Shown: positions 56,126-64,000, counted from the stretch's first letter. The stretch is 64,000 nucleotides of DNA from MFD04716-140 sp963703125 (GCA_963703125.1 OY969790.1:3224001-3288000), one strand, 5' to 3'. Notes: generated by a model from the sequence alone, not told the origin. Program-made: numbers and translations.

Positions 56126-57195
56126 CAAAGGATATAAAAACTGGAACAAGTCGAATAGTTGTTTTATTAATAATTCTGTCTTTTTTAGGTTGTACAATTA
56201 ACGAGAAAAGCAACTTTATTTTAAAAGGTTCACTAATAGGAGATTTTAAAGGATATATTTATTTAAAATACGATGATCGCGTAGATAGTTGTCTTGTTCA
56301 GAACAAATCCTTTATTTTTAAAGGAAACATATATCAACCTTCTGAGGGAATCTTATTTCCAGCTAATCCAGCATCTAAAGAATCAATGACTGTGGGAGTG
56401 ATAATGCTAGAAAACAGTGAAATTTCTGTTTTTCTAAATTACGATAAAAGAAACTCCAATATGGGCATGACTAAATTTTTGGTCGTTGATAGTATTAAAG
56501 GCTCAAAAAGTCAAGTACTGAAGGATGATTTTGAAAGTAAATTGAATAGAAACGTATATGGAGAGGAAAATGATAGTATCAAAAATATAAGATTTTATGA
56601 TAACCTTTTTGAATTTGCAAAGACTAATCCTACTTCTATCTTAAGTGGAAATTATTTAGCATCTGAGGCGGATTTTTATGACTTAAGCCTTGATCAAATT
56701 GATACTCTTTTAAAATTAATGGACACTACATATCAAGATAAAAATAATTTAGGGAAAATCAGAAATCTCATCAAATCAAGAAAGCTTTTACTAACTGGAG
56801 AAATACCTCCAAAATTCTTACTGCCAGATACAAATGGTGAAATGATCGGTTATGAAAGTTTCAAAGGAAAGTTCGTACTTCTAGAATTTTGGGCTTCTTG
56901 GTGTGCTCCGTGTAGGCAAACCAATCCTGATCTTTTAAAGGTTTATCGTTCTTTTAAGGGAGATAATTTTGAAATTATAGGTATATCCATAGATAATAAA
57001 ATAGACCAATGGCAAGGGGCAATAAAAAAGGACTCTATTGCCTGGGTCAATGTTATTGACACGACCAAAACTGTTATTGAGAACTTTAAAATTACGGGTA
57101 TTCCGTTTAACATATTATTGGACAGGCAAGGGAAAATCCTTGATAAAAACCTTAGACCTACTCAGTTGAATGAGGTTCTTAACGCCAAATTGTGA
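56122..57195 (+). CDS. TlpA-type thioredoxin-fold lipoprotein with DUF4369 domain
   Basis: A 357-residue lipoprotein (lipobox SFLGC, Cys24). Residues ~30-220 resemble the DUF4369 beta domain, then a thioredoxin-like domain with the redox pair C261/C264 (FWASWCAPCRQTNPDLLKVY). It is a periplasmic disulfide reductase/oxidase. It is oddly AT-rich: in two 60-base lines I counted, GC was 15/60 and 17/60, against 29/60 in moeA next to it. The gene may be a foreign insertion in the Moco operon, with 4-base overlaps at both ends. Confidence 0.88.
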   Translation: MTKDIKTGTSRIVVLLIILSFLGCTINEKSNFILKGSLIGDFKGYIYLKYDDRVDSCLVQNKSFIFKGNIYQPSEGILFPANPASKESMTVGVIMLENSEISVFLNYDKRNSNMGMTKFLVVDSIKGSKSQVLKDDFESKLNRNVYGEENDSIKNIRFYDNLFEFAKTNPTSILSGNYLASEADFYDLSLDQIDTLLKLMDTTYQDKNNLGKIRNLIKSRKLLLTGEIPPKFLLPDTNGEMIGYESFKGKFVLLEFWASWCAPCRQTNPDLLKVYRSFKGDNFEIIGISIDNKIDQWQGAIKKDSIAWVNVIDTTKTVIENFKITGIPFNILLDRQGKILDKNLRPTQLNEVLNAKL

Positions 57196-57212
57196 GTTCG
57201 AAGAATTTAGTT

Positions 57213-58412
57213 ATGAAACCATTTGAACAAGCATATGACCATGTTTTAAATCATGCCCAGGATTTTGGGGAAGAAACGGTTGCGCTCAACGATTGTATGA
57301 ATCGCATCTTGGCCGAAAATGTGAAGGCCGATCGGGATTTTCCACCCTTTGACCGTGCGACCAAGGACGGCATTGCCATACAATTTGAAGCGATAGAAGA
57401 AGGTATTACCCGTTTTAAGGTAGAAGGCATCGTAAGTGCAGGTGCACCACGACAAGAACTTTCGACTTTGGCCAATTGTCTTGAAATAATGACCGGTGCC
57501 GTAATGCCCCAAAATGCCGATACGGTCATTATGTATGAAGACATAACCATGGAAGACGGTTATGCCCAGCTATCAAAGGTGCCTTCAAAAGGCCAAGAAA
57601 TACATTTTCAAGGGAGTGATGAAAAAAAGGGCAGCGTTTTGCTGGAAATCGGAACGCGAGTGGGTCCCGCAGAAATTGGCGTTTTGGCCACGGTCGGGAA
57701 ATCTGAAGTAAGTGTAAAAGGGTTGCCAAAGGCCTGTGTGATCTCTACAGGAAATGAATTGGTAGATGTATCGGAAATACCGCTGCCGCACCAGATCCGA
57801 AAATCGAACAGTATTTCCTTGATGGCGGCCTTATCCAAGGAACATATAAACGCAAGCCTATTGCACCTCGATGATGATAAAAAGGACATTGAAAATGGTT
57901 TAAAAGGGGCCTTGGAGGAACATGACGTGCTGCTTTTGAGTGGGGGCGTGTCCAAAGGAAAATATGATTATGTGCCCGAAGTCATGGAAACATTGGGTGT
58001 GCAAAAAATATTCCACGGGGTGGCCCAACGACCGGGAAAGCCTTTTTGGTTCGGGATGCATCCCACACTCAAGACCGTTGTTTTTTCATTTCCGGGGAAC
58101 CCCGTTTCCACCTTTACCAATTACCATGTGTATTTCCTGCCTTGGCTTCAAAAATCACTTGATTTGGCAGTCGAACCCAGAATGGCCATTCTTGGTGCCG
58201 ATTTCACAGCGCATAGAACGCTCACCCTATTTCCACAGGTAAAGTGCCATTGGAAAGCGGGCAGTCTATTCGTTAGGGAGCTAAAAGTAAATGGTTCTGG
58301 CGATGTGGCAAGCCTTACCAAATCGGATGGGTTTATTTGTTTAAAACCCAAAGAAGGAACTTACAGAAAAGGGGAATTGGTGCGTTTGTTGAAATGGGAA
58401 GATAGCACCTAA
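57213..58412 (+). CDS. moeA: molybdopterin molybdenumtransferase MoeA
   Basis: A 399-residue MoeA; a GTG at 57192 is possible, but the ATG at 57213 gives the usual MKPFEQAYDHVL. Typical motifs are DFPPFDRATKDGIA, ITGAVMP-type (LEIMTGAVMPQNADTVIMYED), STGNELVD, LLSGGVSKGKYDYVPEVME and SFPGNPVSTF. It inserts molybdenum into molybdopterin. Its 3' end (58290-58410) has a diverged copy at 60659-60768. Confidence 0.93.
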   Translation: MKPFEQAYDHVLNHAQDFGEETVALNDCMNRILAENVKADRDFPPFDRATKDGIAIQFEAIEEGITRFKVEGIVSAGAPRQELSTLANCLEIMTGAVMPQNADTVIMYEDITMEDGYAQLSKVPSKGQEIHFQGSDEKKGSVLLEIGTRVGPAEIGVLATVGKSEVSVKGLPKACVISTGNELVDVSEIPLPHQIRKSNSISLMAALSKEHINASLLHLDDDKKDIENGLKGALEEHDVLLLSGGVSKGKYDYVPEVMETLGVQKIFHGVAQRPGKPFWFGMHPTLKTVVFSFPGNPVSTFTNYHVYFLPWLQKSLDLAVEPRMAILGADFTAHRTLTLFPQVKCHWKAGSLFVRELKVNGSGDVASLTKSDGFICLKPKEGTYRKGELVRLLKWEDST

Positions 58413-58424
58413 TTTTCATTCAAA

Positions 58425-59390
58425 TTACAAACCGAGTCTGTCCATTTTTTCCTTTTCATAGCTACCATCTTCAGCCGGGTATCTTAATATTTGTTCATAG
58501 TTACCAGATTGCTTGGCCATAGACCATATTAAACTTTCTCCAGCAAAATGGGGTTCGGGAATCTTTTTGTAGACATTGTCCTCATAGGCCGTATCCGCAT
58601 TTATTATCTCCCAACCCTCTTCTTTCAATTTTTCTATGAGGTCGCCCAGAAATAGGGCCGATGTCAAATTATGATGGAGTAAAAGCGTATGGGCAACATG
58701 TCTATTGTTCATTTCATAAGAAAGCTTTTCGTAATAGTTGGCCCTTTCCAAGATATGCTGTAAATAAAACTCCTTGAATTGATCGACTTCCGTTTTTTCA
58801 AACCCTACTTTGTTGATTCTTTCGATCAAACGTTGATTCACATACCAATCAGATGCATCTACGGTTACATAGCCATTCAAATAATGATTTTTGGCAAGGA
58901 CTCTTCTAATGCTATCAACTTTTGAACTATTTTCACCTTCCTTTAAATATGGGAATCGAAATAATTTTATGTGGTTACTTAGTTTTGAAATAATTGAATC
59001 CGTTTTTATTAATTCTTTCTCAAAGACTTCGGCGGTATTCTTTTTGGAATTGAAGAAGGGATGTGTAAAAGTATGATTTGCTATTTTGTGTCCCCTGTCA
59101 TTCCAACTTTTCAATAAAAACTGACCTTTTTCATCCAACTTATTACTGCCAATAACAAAAAAAACGGCCTTTAGATCTTCATTTTCAAGATGTGATACTA
59201 TCATTTGGTTCCACTCCTCGAATTTGAAATCCGCTATATCGGCTGTGCTGCCATCATCGAATGTGAAACTGATCATGGGTTTATTGGCCGAAATGTTGGC
59301 GACAATTTTTTCCGTTTTGCCGGGTGTTGGATTTTTGCATCCAAATACTATTATTAATAAGAAAATAGCAATCGATTTCCTTTGTCTCAT
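58425..59390 (-). CDS. polysaccharide deacetylase family lipoprotein
   Basis: A 321-residue protein with lipobox IVFGC (Cys18). The NodB-type motifs are FTFDDGSTAD and the metal-binding NHTFTHP (H-x-x-x-H) at ~102-107; the Asp of the first motif and the later catalytic His (LLLHHNL) are visible. It deacetylates a polysaccharide or peptidoglycan outside the cytoplasm. Leftward, convergent with moeA, and 13 bases from its stop. Confidence 0.85.
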   Translation of the reverse strand: MRQRKSIAIFLLIIVFGCKNPTPGKTEKIVANISANKPMISFTFDDGSTADIADFKFEEWNQMIVSHLENEDLKAVFFVIGSNKLDEKGQFLLKSWNDRGHKIANHTFTHPFFNSKKNTAEVFEKELIKTDSIISKLSNHIKLFRFPYLKEGENSSKVDSIRRVLAKNHYLNGYVTVDASDWYVNQRLIERINKVGFEKTEVDQFKEFYLQHILERANYYEKLSYEMNNRHVAHTLLLHHNLTSALFLGDLIEKLKEEGWEIINADTAYEDNVYKKIPEPHFAGESLIWSMAKQSGNYEQILRYPAEDGSYEKEKMDRLGL

Positions 59391-59403
59391 TTCCTTTGTT
59401 GTT

Positions 59404-60000
59404 TTAGGTTTTGGCGAATTTTAAGAGAGGGGCTATATCTCCATTATCAGCCGCTCTCAATGCTGTAATATATAGTTTTCTGACATCATCCACTTTAACC
59501 ATATTTGATGAATGCCAACTGAAAACTTCTGCTCCAAAAATGGATTCAATAATTATATCGGCCATCAGTCTTGAGTGCCTGCCATTCCCATTCGGAAAAC
59601 AGTGAATTGCTACAAGTTTATGTTTAAATCTAATGGCAATTTCTTCGGGGGAATACGTTTTGTTTTCTATCCAATATTTGGTGTCATCAATAAGGCTTTT
59701 TAGTTCAATTCCGATTTTAGTCCATTTGATTGCGATGTTTTTGTCGGTCTTTCTAAATTCTCCGGCCCATTTCCAAACATCACCGTACATTTTTTTATGT
59801 AAGTTCTTTATGAATTTTTCTGTCAATATTTTTTCAGGCTTCAAATTGGCGTGGATTGTCCACTCAATGGCCTTTTCAATATTTAGTTGTTCAAATTCAT
59901 CCAATTCCCCTTGCGTGGTTATTGATTTTATCTTGAGACCTTCCTTTTCTTCTTCATCCAAAGGCGTTTGTCCGTCCTTATGCTGTAATTCTAATCCCAT
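59404..60000 (-). CDS. mobile mystery protein B (Fic domain)
   Basis: A 198-residue Fic/Doc protein of the mobile mystery protein B type. The Fic motif is HCFPNGNGRHSRLMAD with catalytic H133 and the phosphate-binding GNGR plus R144. The N-terminal ITTQGELDEFEQLNIEKAIEW is typical of the family. Fic enzymes transfer AMP or a phosphate group to target proteins. Its start overlaps the HTH partner gene by 10 bases, so they are coupled. It behaves like the toxin half of a toxin-antitoxin pair, though that is inference. Confidence 0.88.
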   Translation of the reverse strand: MGLELQHKDGQTPLDEEEKEGLKIKSITTQGELDEFEQLNIEKAIEWTIHANLKPEKILTEKFIKNLHKKMYGDVWKWAGEFRKTDKNIAIKWTKIGIELKSLIDDTKYWIENKTYSPEEIAIRFKHKLVAIHCFPNGNGRHSRLMADIIIESIFGAEVFSWHSSNMVKVDDVRKLYITALRAADNGDIAPLLKFAKT

Positions 60001-60452
60001 AACGACTTTCTCATCTCCCGTTTTATTTCATTCGCCAGTTCTCTTATTGTGTTGTTGATTTTTTCATCTCCTATGCCTTGGTCCTCTAGTTTCATATTTT
60101 GATTGGTACGGAATGCTATTTTCTGGGCCAGTTTTTCGGCCTTTATACTGATCAAATTATCAATGGTACCATCTTTTGGAACGAATCCATATACGAATTG
60201 CAAGTTCAAGGCCCTGCCTACCTCCCTTAATTTATTGATGGTTATTTGCCCCATTGCCTCACGTTCTTCAATTTTTTGTATGGCTCCTTTTGTTAAGTTA
60301 AGTTGGGTCCCTAATTGATCCCTTGTCATATTAAGAGCAGTTCTAACCGTATGTATCCATCCTTTTTGCGGGACCAGAACCATTGCACCATCTTTAAATC
60401 TGGCAAGTTTTTGATCCAGTTGTTCTACGAGCAGTTTTTTTTTGTTTCGCAT
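59991..60452 (-). CDS. mobile mystery protein A (HTH regulator)
   Basis: A 153-residue protein of the mobile mystery protein A type. The XRE-type helix-turn-helix is at ~37-75 (ALNMTRDQLGTQLNLTKGAIQKIEEREAMGQITINKLRE), followed by ALNLQFVYGFVPKDGTID, typical of the family. It likely represses its own promoter through the repeats at 60499-60576 and may neutralise the Fic protein. Upstream gene of the pair. Confidence 0.9.
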   Translation of the reverse strand: MRNKKKLLVEQLDQKLARFKDGAMVLVPQKGWIHTVRTALNMTRDQLGTQLNLTKGAIQKIEEREAMGQITINKLREVGRALNLQFVYGFVPKDGTIDNLISIKAEKLAQKIAFRTNQNMKLEDQGIGDEKINNTIRELANEIKREMRKSLWD

Positions 60453-60492
60453 CGGGTATCTTATTTAGACATTGAAATAGATGTTATCAATA

Positions 60493-60522
60493 CAAAAGTA
60501 TACAAATATGTATAAAAAACAA
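60493..60522 (-). promoter_or_regulatory. promoter for the mobile mystery A/B pair
   Basis: On the minus strand TTG (60520-60522), a 19-base spacer, then TACTTTTG (60493-60500): exactly the TTG-N19-TAnnTTTG layout of Bacteroidota housekeeping promoters. It ends 41 bases before the ATG at 60452. The spacer contains the operator palindrome below. Confidence 0.75.
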
Positions 60523-60576
60523 TAAAAAAGAATACTAATATGTATTAGTATTTGTAATTAATGATACAAATACGTA
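60499..60576. repeat. operator-like repeats upstream of mobile mystery protein A
   Basis: Four related structures: a TATAC-N6-GTATA palindrome at 60499-60514 inside the promoter spacer; a 22-base palindrome (10-base arms AATACTAATA/TATTAGTATT) at 60531-60552; and TATTTGTA (60549-60556) facing TACAAATA (60565-60572). TACAAATA also occurs at 60501-60508. The half-site set suggests cooperative binding by the HTH protein. Confidence 0.65.
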
Positions 60577-60658
60577 CAACTAATGGATTTGAAGATTATC
60601 AAATCAAAGTCAAAACCTTTGGAAATAAAATCGGGTATTTGCTAAAATTATTTAGGAC

Positions 60659-60768
60659 AATGGTTCTGGTAACCCAGCCGTTTTTACCAAATCGGATGGT
60701 TTTTTTTACCACCCAGGGACGGAATTTACCAAAAAGGGGAATTGGTGCGTTTTTTTGAAACCAGATAA
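60659..60768 (+). pseudogene. fossil 3' end of a second moeA
   Basis: The DNA aligns with the last ~110 bases of moeA (58290-58410): both share ATGGTTCTGG, TACCAAATCGGATGG and AAAAGGGGAATTGGTGCGTTT. Read in two frames it gives NGSGNPAVFTKSDGFFYHPG, then GIYQKGELVRFFETR and a TAA at 60766-60768, versus NGSGDVASLTKSDGFICLKP and GTYRKGELVRLLKWEDST in the intact gene. The protein-level similarity with many differences says it is a diverged, not recent, copy. An internal frameshift and lack of the first ~360 residues make it non-functional. Confidence 0.75.
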
Positions 60769-60996
60769 GGGTACTGAAGTTGTTCGGCCCCCGGTCTTTT
60801 ATCGGAAAAGCGATCGCAAAGCCAGACTTTGGCGGTAATCTGTCCCATTCACGATCAGGCCGGTAGAATATATTTCACGCACATTGTTCGGAGGCCGGCA
60901 CCTATTAGTGGCCCCACTTACCTTGGTGAAATAAATAATGGTTCCAAAAACCAATTCCTTGGTTTCAAATGCAAAAAGAACAATCCCTGTTCTCTC
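60769..60996. other. intergenic stretch without a recognised gene, possible gene remnant
   Basis: Moderately GC-rich (for example GGAGGCCGGCACC around 60890) and without a full ORF. On the minus strand a short peptide (NNVREIYSTGLIVNGTDYRQ...) is open, which may be a relic of a lost gene; I do not recognise it. The rest of the intergenic space at 60453-60658 is the regulatory region described above. Confidence 0.35.
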
Positions 60997-61938
60997 TTAT
61001 TTGGCCACAAGAAATTTGTTCACGTTCAACCAGTGCATAAAAGCATCGAACCAACGATTGCTGGTTCGATTGGGATTCCCCAGGCCGAAACCATGACCGC
61101 CGTTCTGATAAAGATGAAATTCAACCGGTATCCCTGCCTTGTACCAAGAATCGATAACGCCAAATTGCCCCCTGAACAGGAAATCATCGGTCGCTATGAC
61201 ATTGAACATTGGCGGAGCCTCTTTTGGCACCTCAACGGGACCCATTCCGCCATAAATTGGACCAATAAAGGCCAGGTGCATGGTTTTGGAGTGCAGTGTT
61301 GCGTGCATGGTGAGTCCGGCACCAGCTGAAAAGCCGATCATACCTATTCTTTCCGTATCCACTCCCCATTCCTGGGCCCTCTTAAGGATCAGTGCATAAG
61401 CGGCCTCGGCATCTGCGAGCTGATTGGACAAATCCGTTTGCGGGGGACGTGAAGGTTCTTTGGTCTGCGTAGAATCAGAAGAAGGTACCGGCGCCGTTCT
61501 TGGGCGGTTCATCCAAGCCGAAAATTCGTCAAGTGATTCCGGTGTGGGGTGAAGCCGGTACTTGAGTACAAAAGCGGCGATTCCCTGCTTTGCTAGGGCC
61601 TCGGCAACTTCCCAGCCCTCATTGCCCATAGAAAGCCATCTAAAGCCCCCTCCCGGCGCCACAATAACGGCTGCACCGTTGGCTTTGCCAGGTTCCGGAA
61701 GGAACGGCGTAAGCGTTGCGGTAGTGATGTTACGGGCCATCGGGTCGCCCCATTGCCGAAACCAGGTCTCTGTGGCAGGTTGTCCCTCTACACCTCCCGT
61801 GCCGAGTGCAATGGCCCGTGGTTCGTCCGGGGCATCGAGTGGGTAAATGGTCCCGTCTTGGGCCATTGTTAAAAAAGTAAAGAAAAACAAGAAGCCCAAA
61901 ATGGACTTTTCACCCCTATTTTTACGCGTATAGATCAT
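60997..61938 (-). CDS. exported alpha/beta hydrolase (xylan-esterase-like)
   Basis: A 313-residue protein with a signal peptide (ILGFLFFFTFLTMAQ). Catalytic elements: the oxyanion APGGGF (94-99), the nucleophile elbow GFSAG with S204, Asp251/252 (ATDDFLF) and H282 (GGHGFG). The fold is that of BD-FAE/acetyl-xylan esterases. The DNA is GC-richer than the window average (35/60 in 61561-61620). The poly-S/T/P segment at ~147-170 is an odd insertion. Confidence 0.82.
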   Translation of the reverse strand: MIYTRKNRGEKSILGFLFFFTFLTMAQDGTIYPLDAPDEPRAIALGTGGVEGQPATETWFRQWGDPMARNITTATLTPFLPEPGKANGAAVIVAPGGGFRWLSMGNEGWEVAEALAKQGIAAFVLKYRLHPTPESLDEFSAWMNRPRTAPVPSSDSTQTKEPSRPPQTDLSNQLADAEAAYALILKRAQEWGVDTERIGMIGFSAGAGLTMHATLHSKTMHLAFIGPIYGGMGPVEVPKEAPPMFNVIATDDFLFRGQFGVIDSWYKAGIPVEFHLYQNGGHGFGLGNPNRTSNRWFDAFMHWLNVNKFLVAK

Positions 61939-62290
61939 AATTGGTTGATTTTGAAAGTTGAGTATTCAAATATAGCATGCTTTTAAACTATTTTTTCATT
62001 TATCTTTTATTTGGGTACCGGTGGCCGTAATCATACATAACTGCTGCACTAAACGCAGTTCCATTATTTTGACCTGAACAATTCCATTTGATTTTTTTCT
62101 TTTTCCAATAAACCTTACGAATCATCATAAGCGGCTTAAAATCAAATCGATAAAATTGAAACCCTGAACCGAAATGTACGAAAAAGGGAAGTATCTTTTA
62201 TCGAAACCAGGCGATAGCCTCCTTTTTTATTAAAATAGCAAAGTTCAAAACATTTCGATAATTTTAGGGGTACAATCAATACCTCATAGA
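61939..62290. other. intergenic region between divergent esterase and amidohydrolase genes
   Basis: 352 bases holding both promoters. I saw no ORF, hairpin or exact TAnnTTTG element I could defend. The sequence is AT-rich, unlike the genes on either side. Confidence 0.4.
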
Positions 62291-63535
62291 ATGAAAAAAG
62301 CAGGTGCTTTCAGGTTGGCAGTGTTCATGGTATCATGGCTTGCCTTTTTACCGTGCCATTCCCAATCTACTTCGGAAACAGAAGTGTTGGCACTTATCGG
62401 CGCCAAAATTTATACGGAGCCTTTTGGGACTGTGATCGCTGATGGTGTCGTCTTGGTAAAGGATGGAAAAATACTCGAAGTCGGTACCGGACAGCAAGTA
62501 AGGATACCTTCCGATGCCAGGCAAATGGATTGCAAGGGTCTGGTTATGATGTCGGGATTCTGGAACTGCCACGTTCATTTTATGGAGCCACAATGGGAGG
62601 CTGCCGACCGTATTCCCGCTGAAAAATTGCAAGGGCAAATGCAAACCATGTTGACCCGCTATGGGTTTACCTATGCGTATGACCTGGCTACGTTGGACCT
62701 TGACAATCTGTTGAAATTACGGGGTCGGATCGAAAGCGGGGAAGTAAAGGGCCCTACTATTTTTACCGCCGGGATTCCCTTTACACCGCCCGGCGGGAGT
62801 CCATTTTACATTGCCCCGCTTAAATTGCCCGAACTTGCAACCCCTAAGGAAGCTGTTGATTATGTAAACCATCAGCTTGAACTTGGTGCCGATGCGATCA
62901 AACTATGGTTCGCCTCGCCCGACGGTAAAAAAGTGGTCCCCATGCCATTGGAAATCGTGAAGGCCGCAACGGAGACCGCACACAAAAAAGGCAAGTTGGT
63001 TTTTGCCCATCCCACCAATTTATTGGGAGCGGACATCGCCAGTAAAGGCGGTGTAGATGTTCTTGTGCATGTAGCTGCAGATGATAGAAAGGATTGGAGC
63101 GATGAAACCCTAACGGCGATGCTCACCTCTAAAATGGCCCTTATCCCAACCTTAAAATTGCACAAATGGGAATTGGAACGTGCGGACCAATCAGCTGAAA
63201 ATAATCCGTTGTTGAACACGGCACTGCAACAGGTGCGCTCCTATAACCTATATGGAGGGCAGATCCTTTTTGGGACCGATGTCGGTTATATGTCCGATTA
63301 TTCCCCGGAAGACGAATATGTGCTGATGGCCAAGGCCGGGATGAACTACCTCCAAATATTGGCTGCCTTGACGACGAACCCTGCCAAGCGATTTGGGCTG
63401 GAAACGCAAACGGGAAAAATTGCAAAGGGTATGAATGCGGATCTGGTGCTCTTATCCGTAGATCCGGCTGTGGATAGTAGCGGTTTTGCGAAGATAAAAT
63501 ACACCCTTCACCACGGAAAAATAATTTTTCAGTGA
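62291..63535 (+). CDS. exported amidohydrolase-family protein
   Basis: A 414-residue protein with a signal peptide (FMVSWLAFLPCHSQ). Metal ligands are H94/H96 (NCHVHFME), with later His in FAHPTN and VHVAAD and Asp in FGTDVG, the imidazolonepropionase-like group of amidohydrolases. It would hydrolyse a C-N or C-O bond of a small exported-compartment substrate. The GC is higher than in the Moco operon (30/60 at 63001-63060). Confidence 0.82.
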   Translation: MKKAGAFRLAVFMVSWLAFLPCHSQSTSETEVLALIGAKIYTEPFGTVIADGVVLVKDGKILEVGTGQQVRIPSDARQMDCKGLVMMSGFWNCHVHFMEPQWEAADRIPAEKLQGQMQTMLTRYGFTYAYDLATLDLDNLLKLRGRIESGEVKGPTIFTAGIPFTPPGGSPFYIAPLKLPELATPKEAVDYVNHQLELGADAIKLWFASPDGKKVVPMPLEIVKAATETAHKKGKLVFAHPTNLLGADIASKGGVDVLVHVAADDRKDWSDETLTAMLTSKMALIPTLKLHKWELERADQSAENNPLLNTALQQVRSYNLYGGQILFGTDVGYMSDYSPEDEYVLMAKAGMNYLQILAALTTNPAKRFGLETQTGKIAKGMNADLVLLSVDPAVDSSGFAKIKYTLHHGKIIFQ

Positions 63536-63825
63536 GCCCAAAAAGCTGGGATTTTGCGGTCTCGTATAATTAGGAAGTACCTTTCTCTGTTGATGAATTA
63601 AGCGTCTCGTTCACTTTTTCAAAATCTTCGGGACTAATCGTAATTTATGTATGTCATTTCTGTTTTTAATATTGGAATACATGAATCCAAAGCATTTGCC
63701 AACGTTCCATTTGTCTTTTAAATCTTATATGTATCTTCGATACACCACAATTTAAAATCCGGAACTTCACTGAGTATAGCAGGGCGTAACGCGTAATTTT
63801 AAAATAACCGATCAATAACAAGACA

Positions 63826-64000
63826 ATGATAACAATTGACAATTATTTGGACAGCCATTATATTCACCGGAGCAACTGGTTGAGAGCAGCTGTTCTTGGA
63901 GCGAATGATGGGATAATTTCTATTTCAAGTCTTGCAATTGGGGTAGCTGCGGCAAGTTCAACGAGAGAGCCGATTGTTTTAGCGACAGTAGCAGGACTTG
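63826..64000 (+). CDS. VIT-family iron/manganese transporter, partial (C-terminus outside window)
   Basis: The first 58 residues are visible (MITIDNYLDSHYIHRSNWLR, then AAVLGANDGIISISSLAIG). The VLGANDGIIS motif at ~24-34 is the first transmembrane signature of VIT1/CCC1-type transporters, which move Fe or Mn. The 290-base gap before it shows no gene. Confidence 0.85.
   Translation, partial: MITIDNYLDSHYIHRSNWLRAAVLGANDGIISISSLAIGVAAASSTREPIVLATVAGL

Noticed and set aside
60499..60576. CRISPR-like repeat array
   Set aside because: The repeats are 8-12 bases, irregularly spaced and in both orientations, fitting operators rather than CRISPR.
60829..61329. Plus-strand ORF opposite the esterase
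   Set aside because: It is a shadow of the real minus-strand esterase, with no family resemblance or plausible start.
62291..63535. Amidohydrolase as the missing fuconolactonase
   Set aside because: It is exported, belongs to the imidazolonepropionase-like group, and is about 54 kb from the fucose genes.

Overview
The window is a stretch of chromosome from a marine-type member of the Flavobacteriaceae (Bacteroidota). The gene families point there: OstA-like, PspC/GIN-domain envelope proteins, DUF368, DUF349, Fur next to purA, and exported Gfo/Idh/MocA proteins. So do A-rich ribosome binding sites, promoters with the TAnnTTTG -7 element, and genes for sulfated algal sugars. The nearest genera are probably of the Maribacter/Zobellia/Arenibacter kind, but that is inference. 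I see no rRNA, tRNA, CRISPR array, transposase or integrase.

Layout. 1-1500: a truncated CheY-like response regulator, an AraC-type regulator and a tiny membrane protein. 1772-8366: an oxidative L-fucose operon (fuconate dehydratase, 2-keto-3-deoxy-L-fuconate dehydrogenase, FAH-type hydrolase, sugar dehydrogenase, FucP permease, FMN-dependent lactate dehydrogenase) that would take fucose to two pyruvates. 8411-9259: an exported PIG-L deacetylase. 9395-13069: D-mannonate/fructuronate genes with a sodium-solute symporter. 13272-19773: an exported Gfo/Idh/MocA protein, a sulfatase, a mutarotase, a formylglycine-generating enzyme and galactokinase, a plausible sulfated-galactoside module. 19795-31091: a LytTR regulator, thioredoxin reductase, a dipeptide-epimerase pair, a PadR/PspC/GIN envelope cluster and small conserved proteins. 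31143-40532: DUF349, aroE, two DUF368 genes (one frameshifted), TPR, class III aminotransferase, OstA-like. 40662-44310: Gfo/Idh/MocA - DUF1080 - Gfo/Idh/MocA, probably a 3-keto-glycoside pathway. 44467-50574: purA, fur, relA/spoT, M48 protease, RNA methyltransferase. 51587-58412: a molybdenum-cofactor operon (moaD, moaE, moaA, moaC, mobA, moeB, TSUP, tlpA-like, moeA). 58425-60452: polysaccharide deacetylase and the mobile mystery protein B/A (Fic plus HTH) pair. 60659-60768: a fossil 3' end of a second moeA. 60997-64000: a GC-richer esterase and amidohydrolase, then the start of a VIT-family transporter.

The most striking feature is the number of broken genes. fucP needs a -1 shift at an A AAA AAG heptamer. 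The second DUF368 gene and mobA each carry one extra base, and moeB has an in-frame TGA at a conserved glycine codon. Two of the four lesions, plus the moeA fossil, lie in or beside the Moco operon, which suggests either decay of Moco synthesis or sequence error. The Fic/HTH pair sits between an intact moeA and the fossil moeA 3' end and has its own operator-rich promoter, so this is the best candidate for a mobile or recently rearranged locus.
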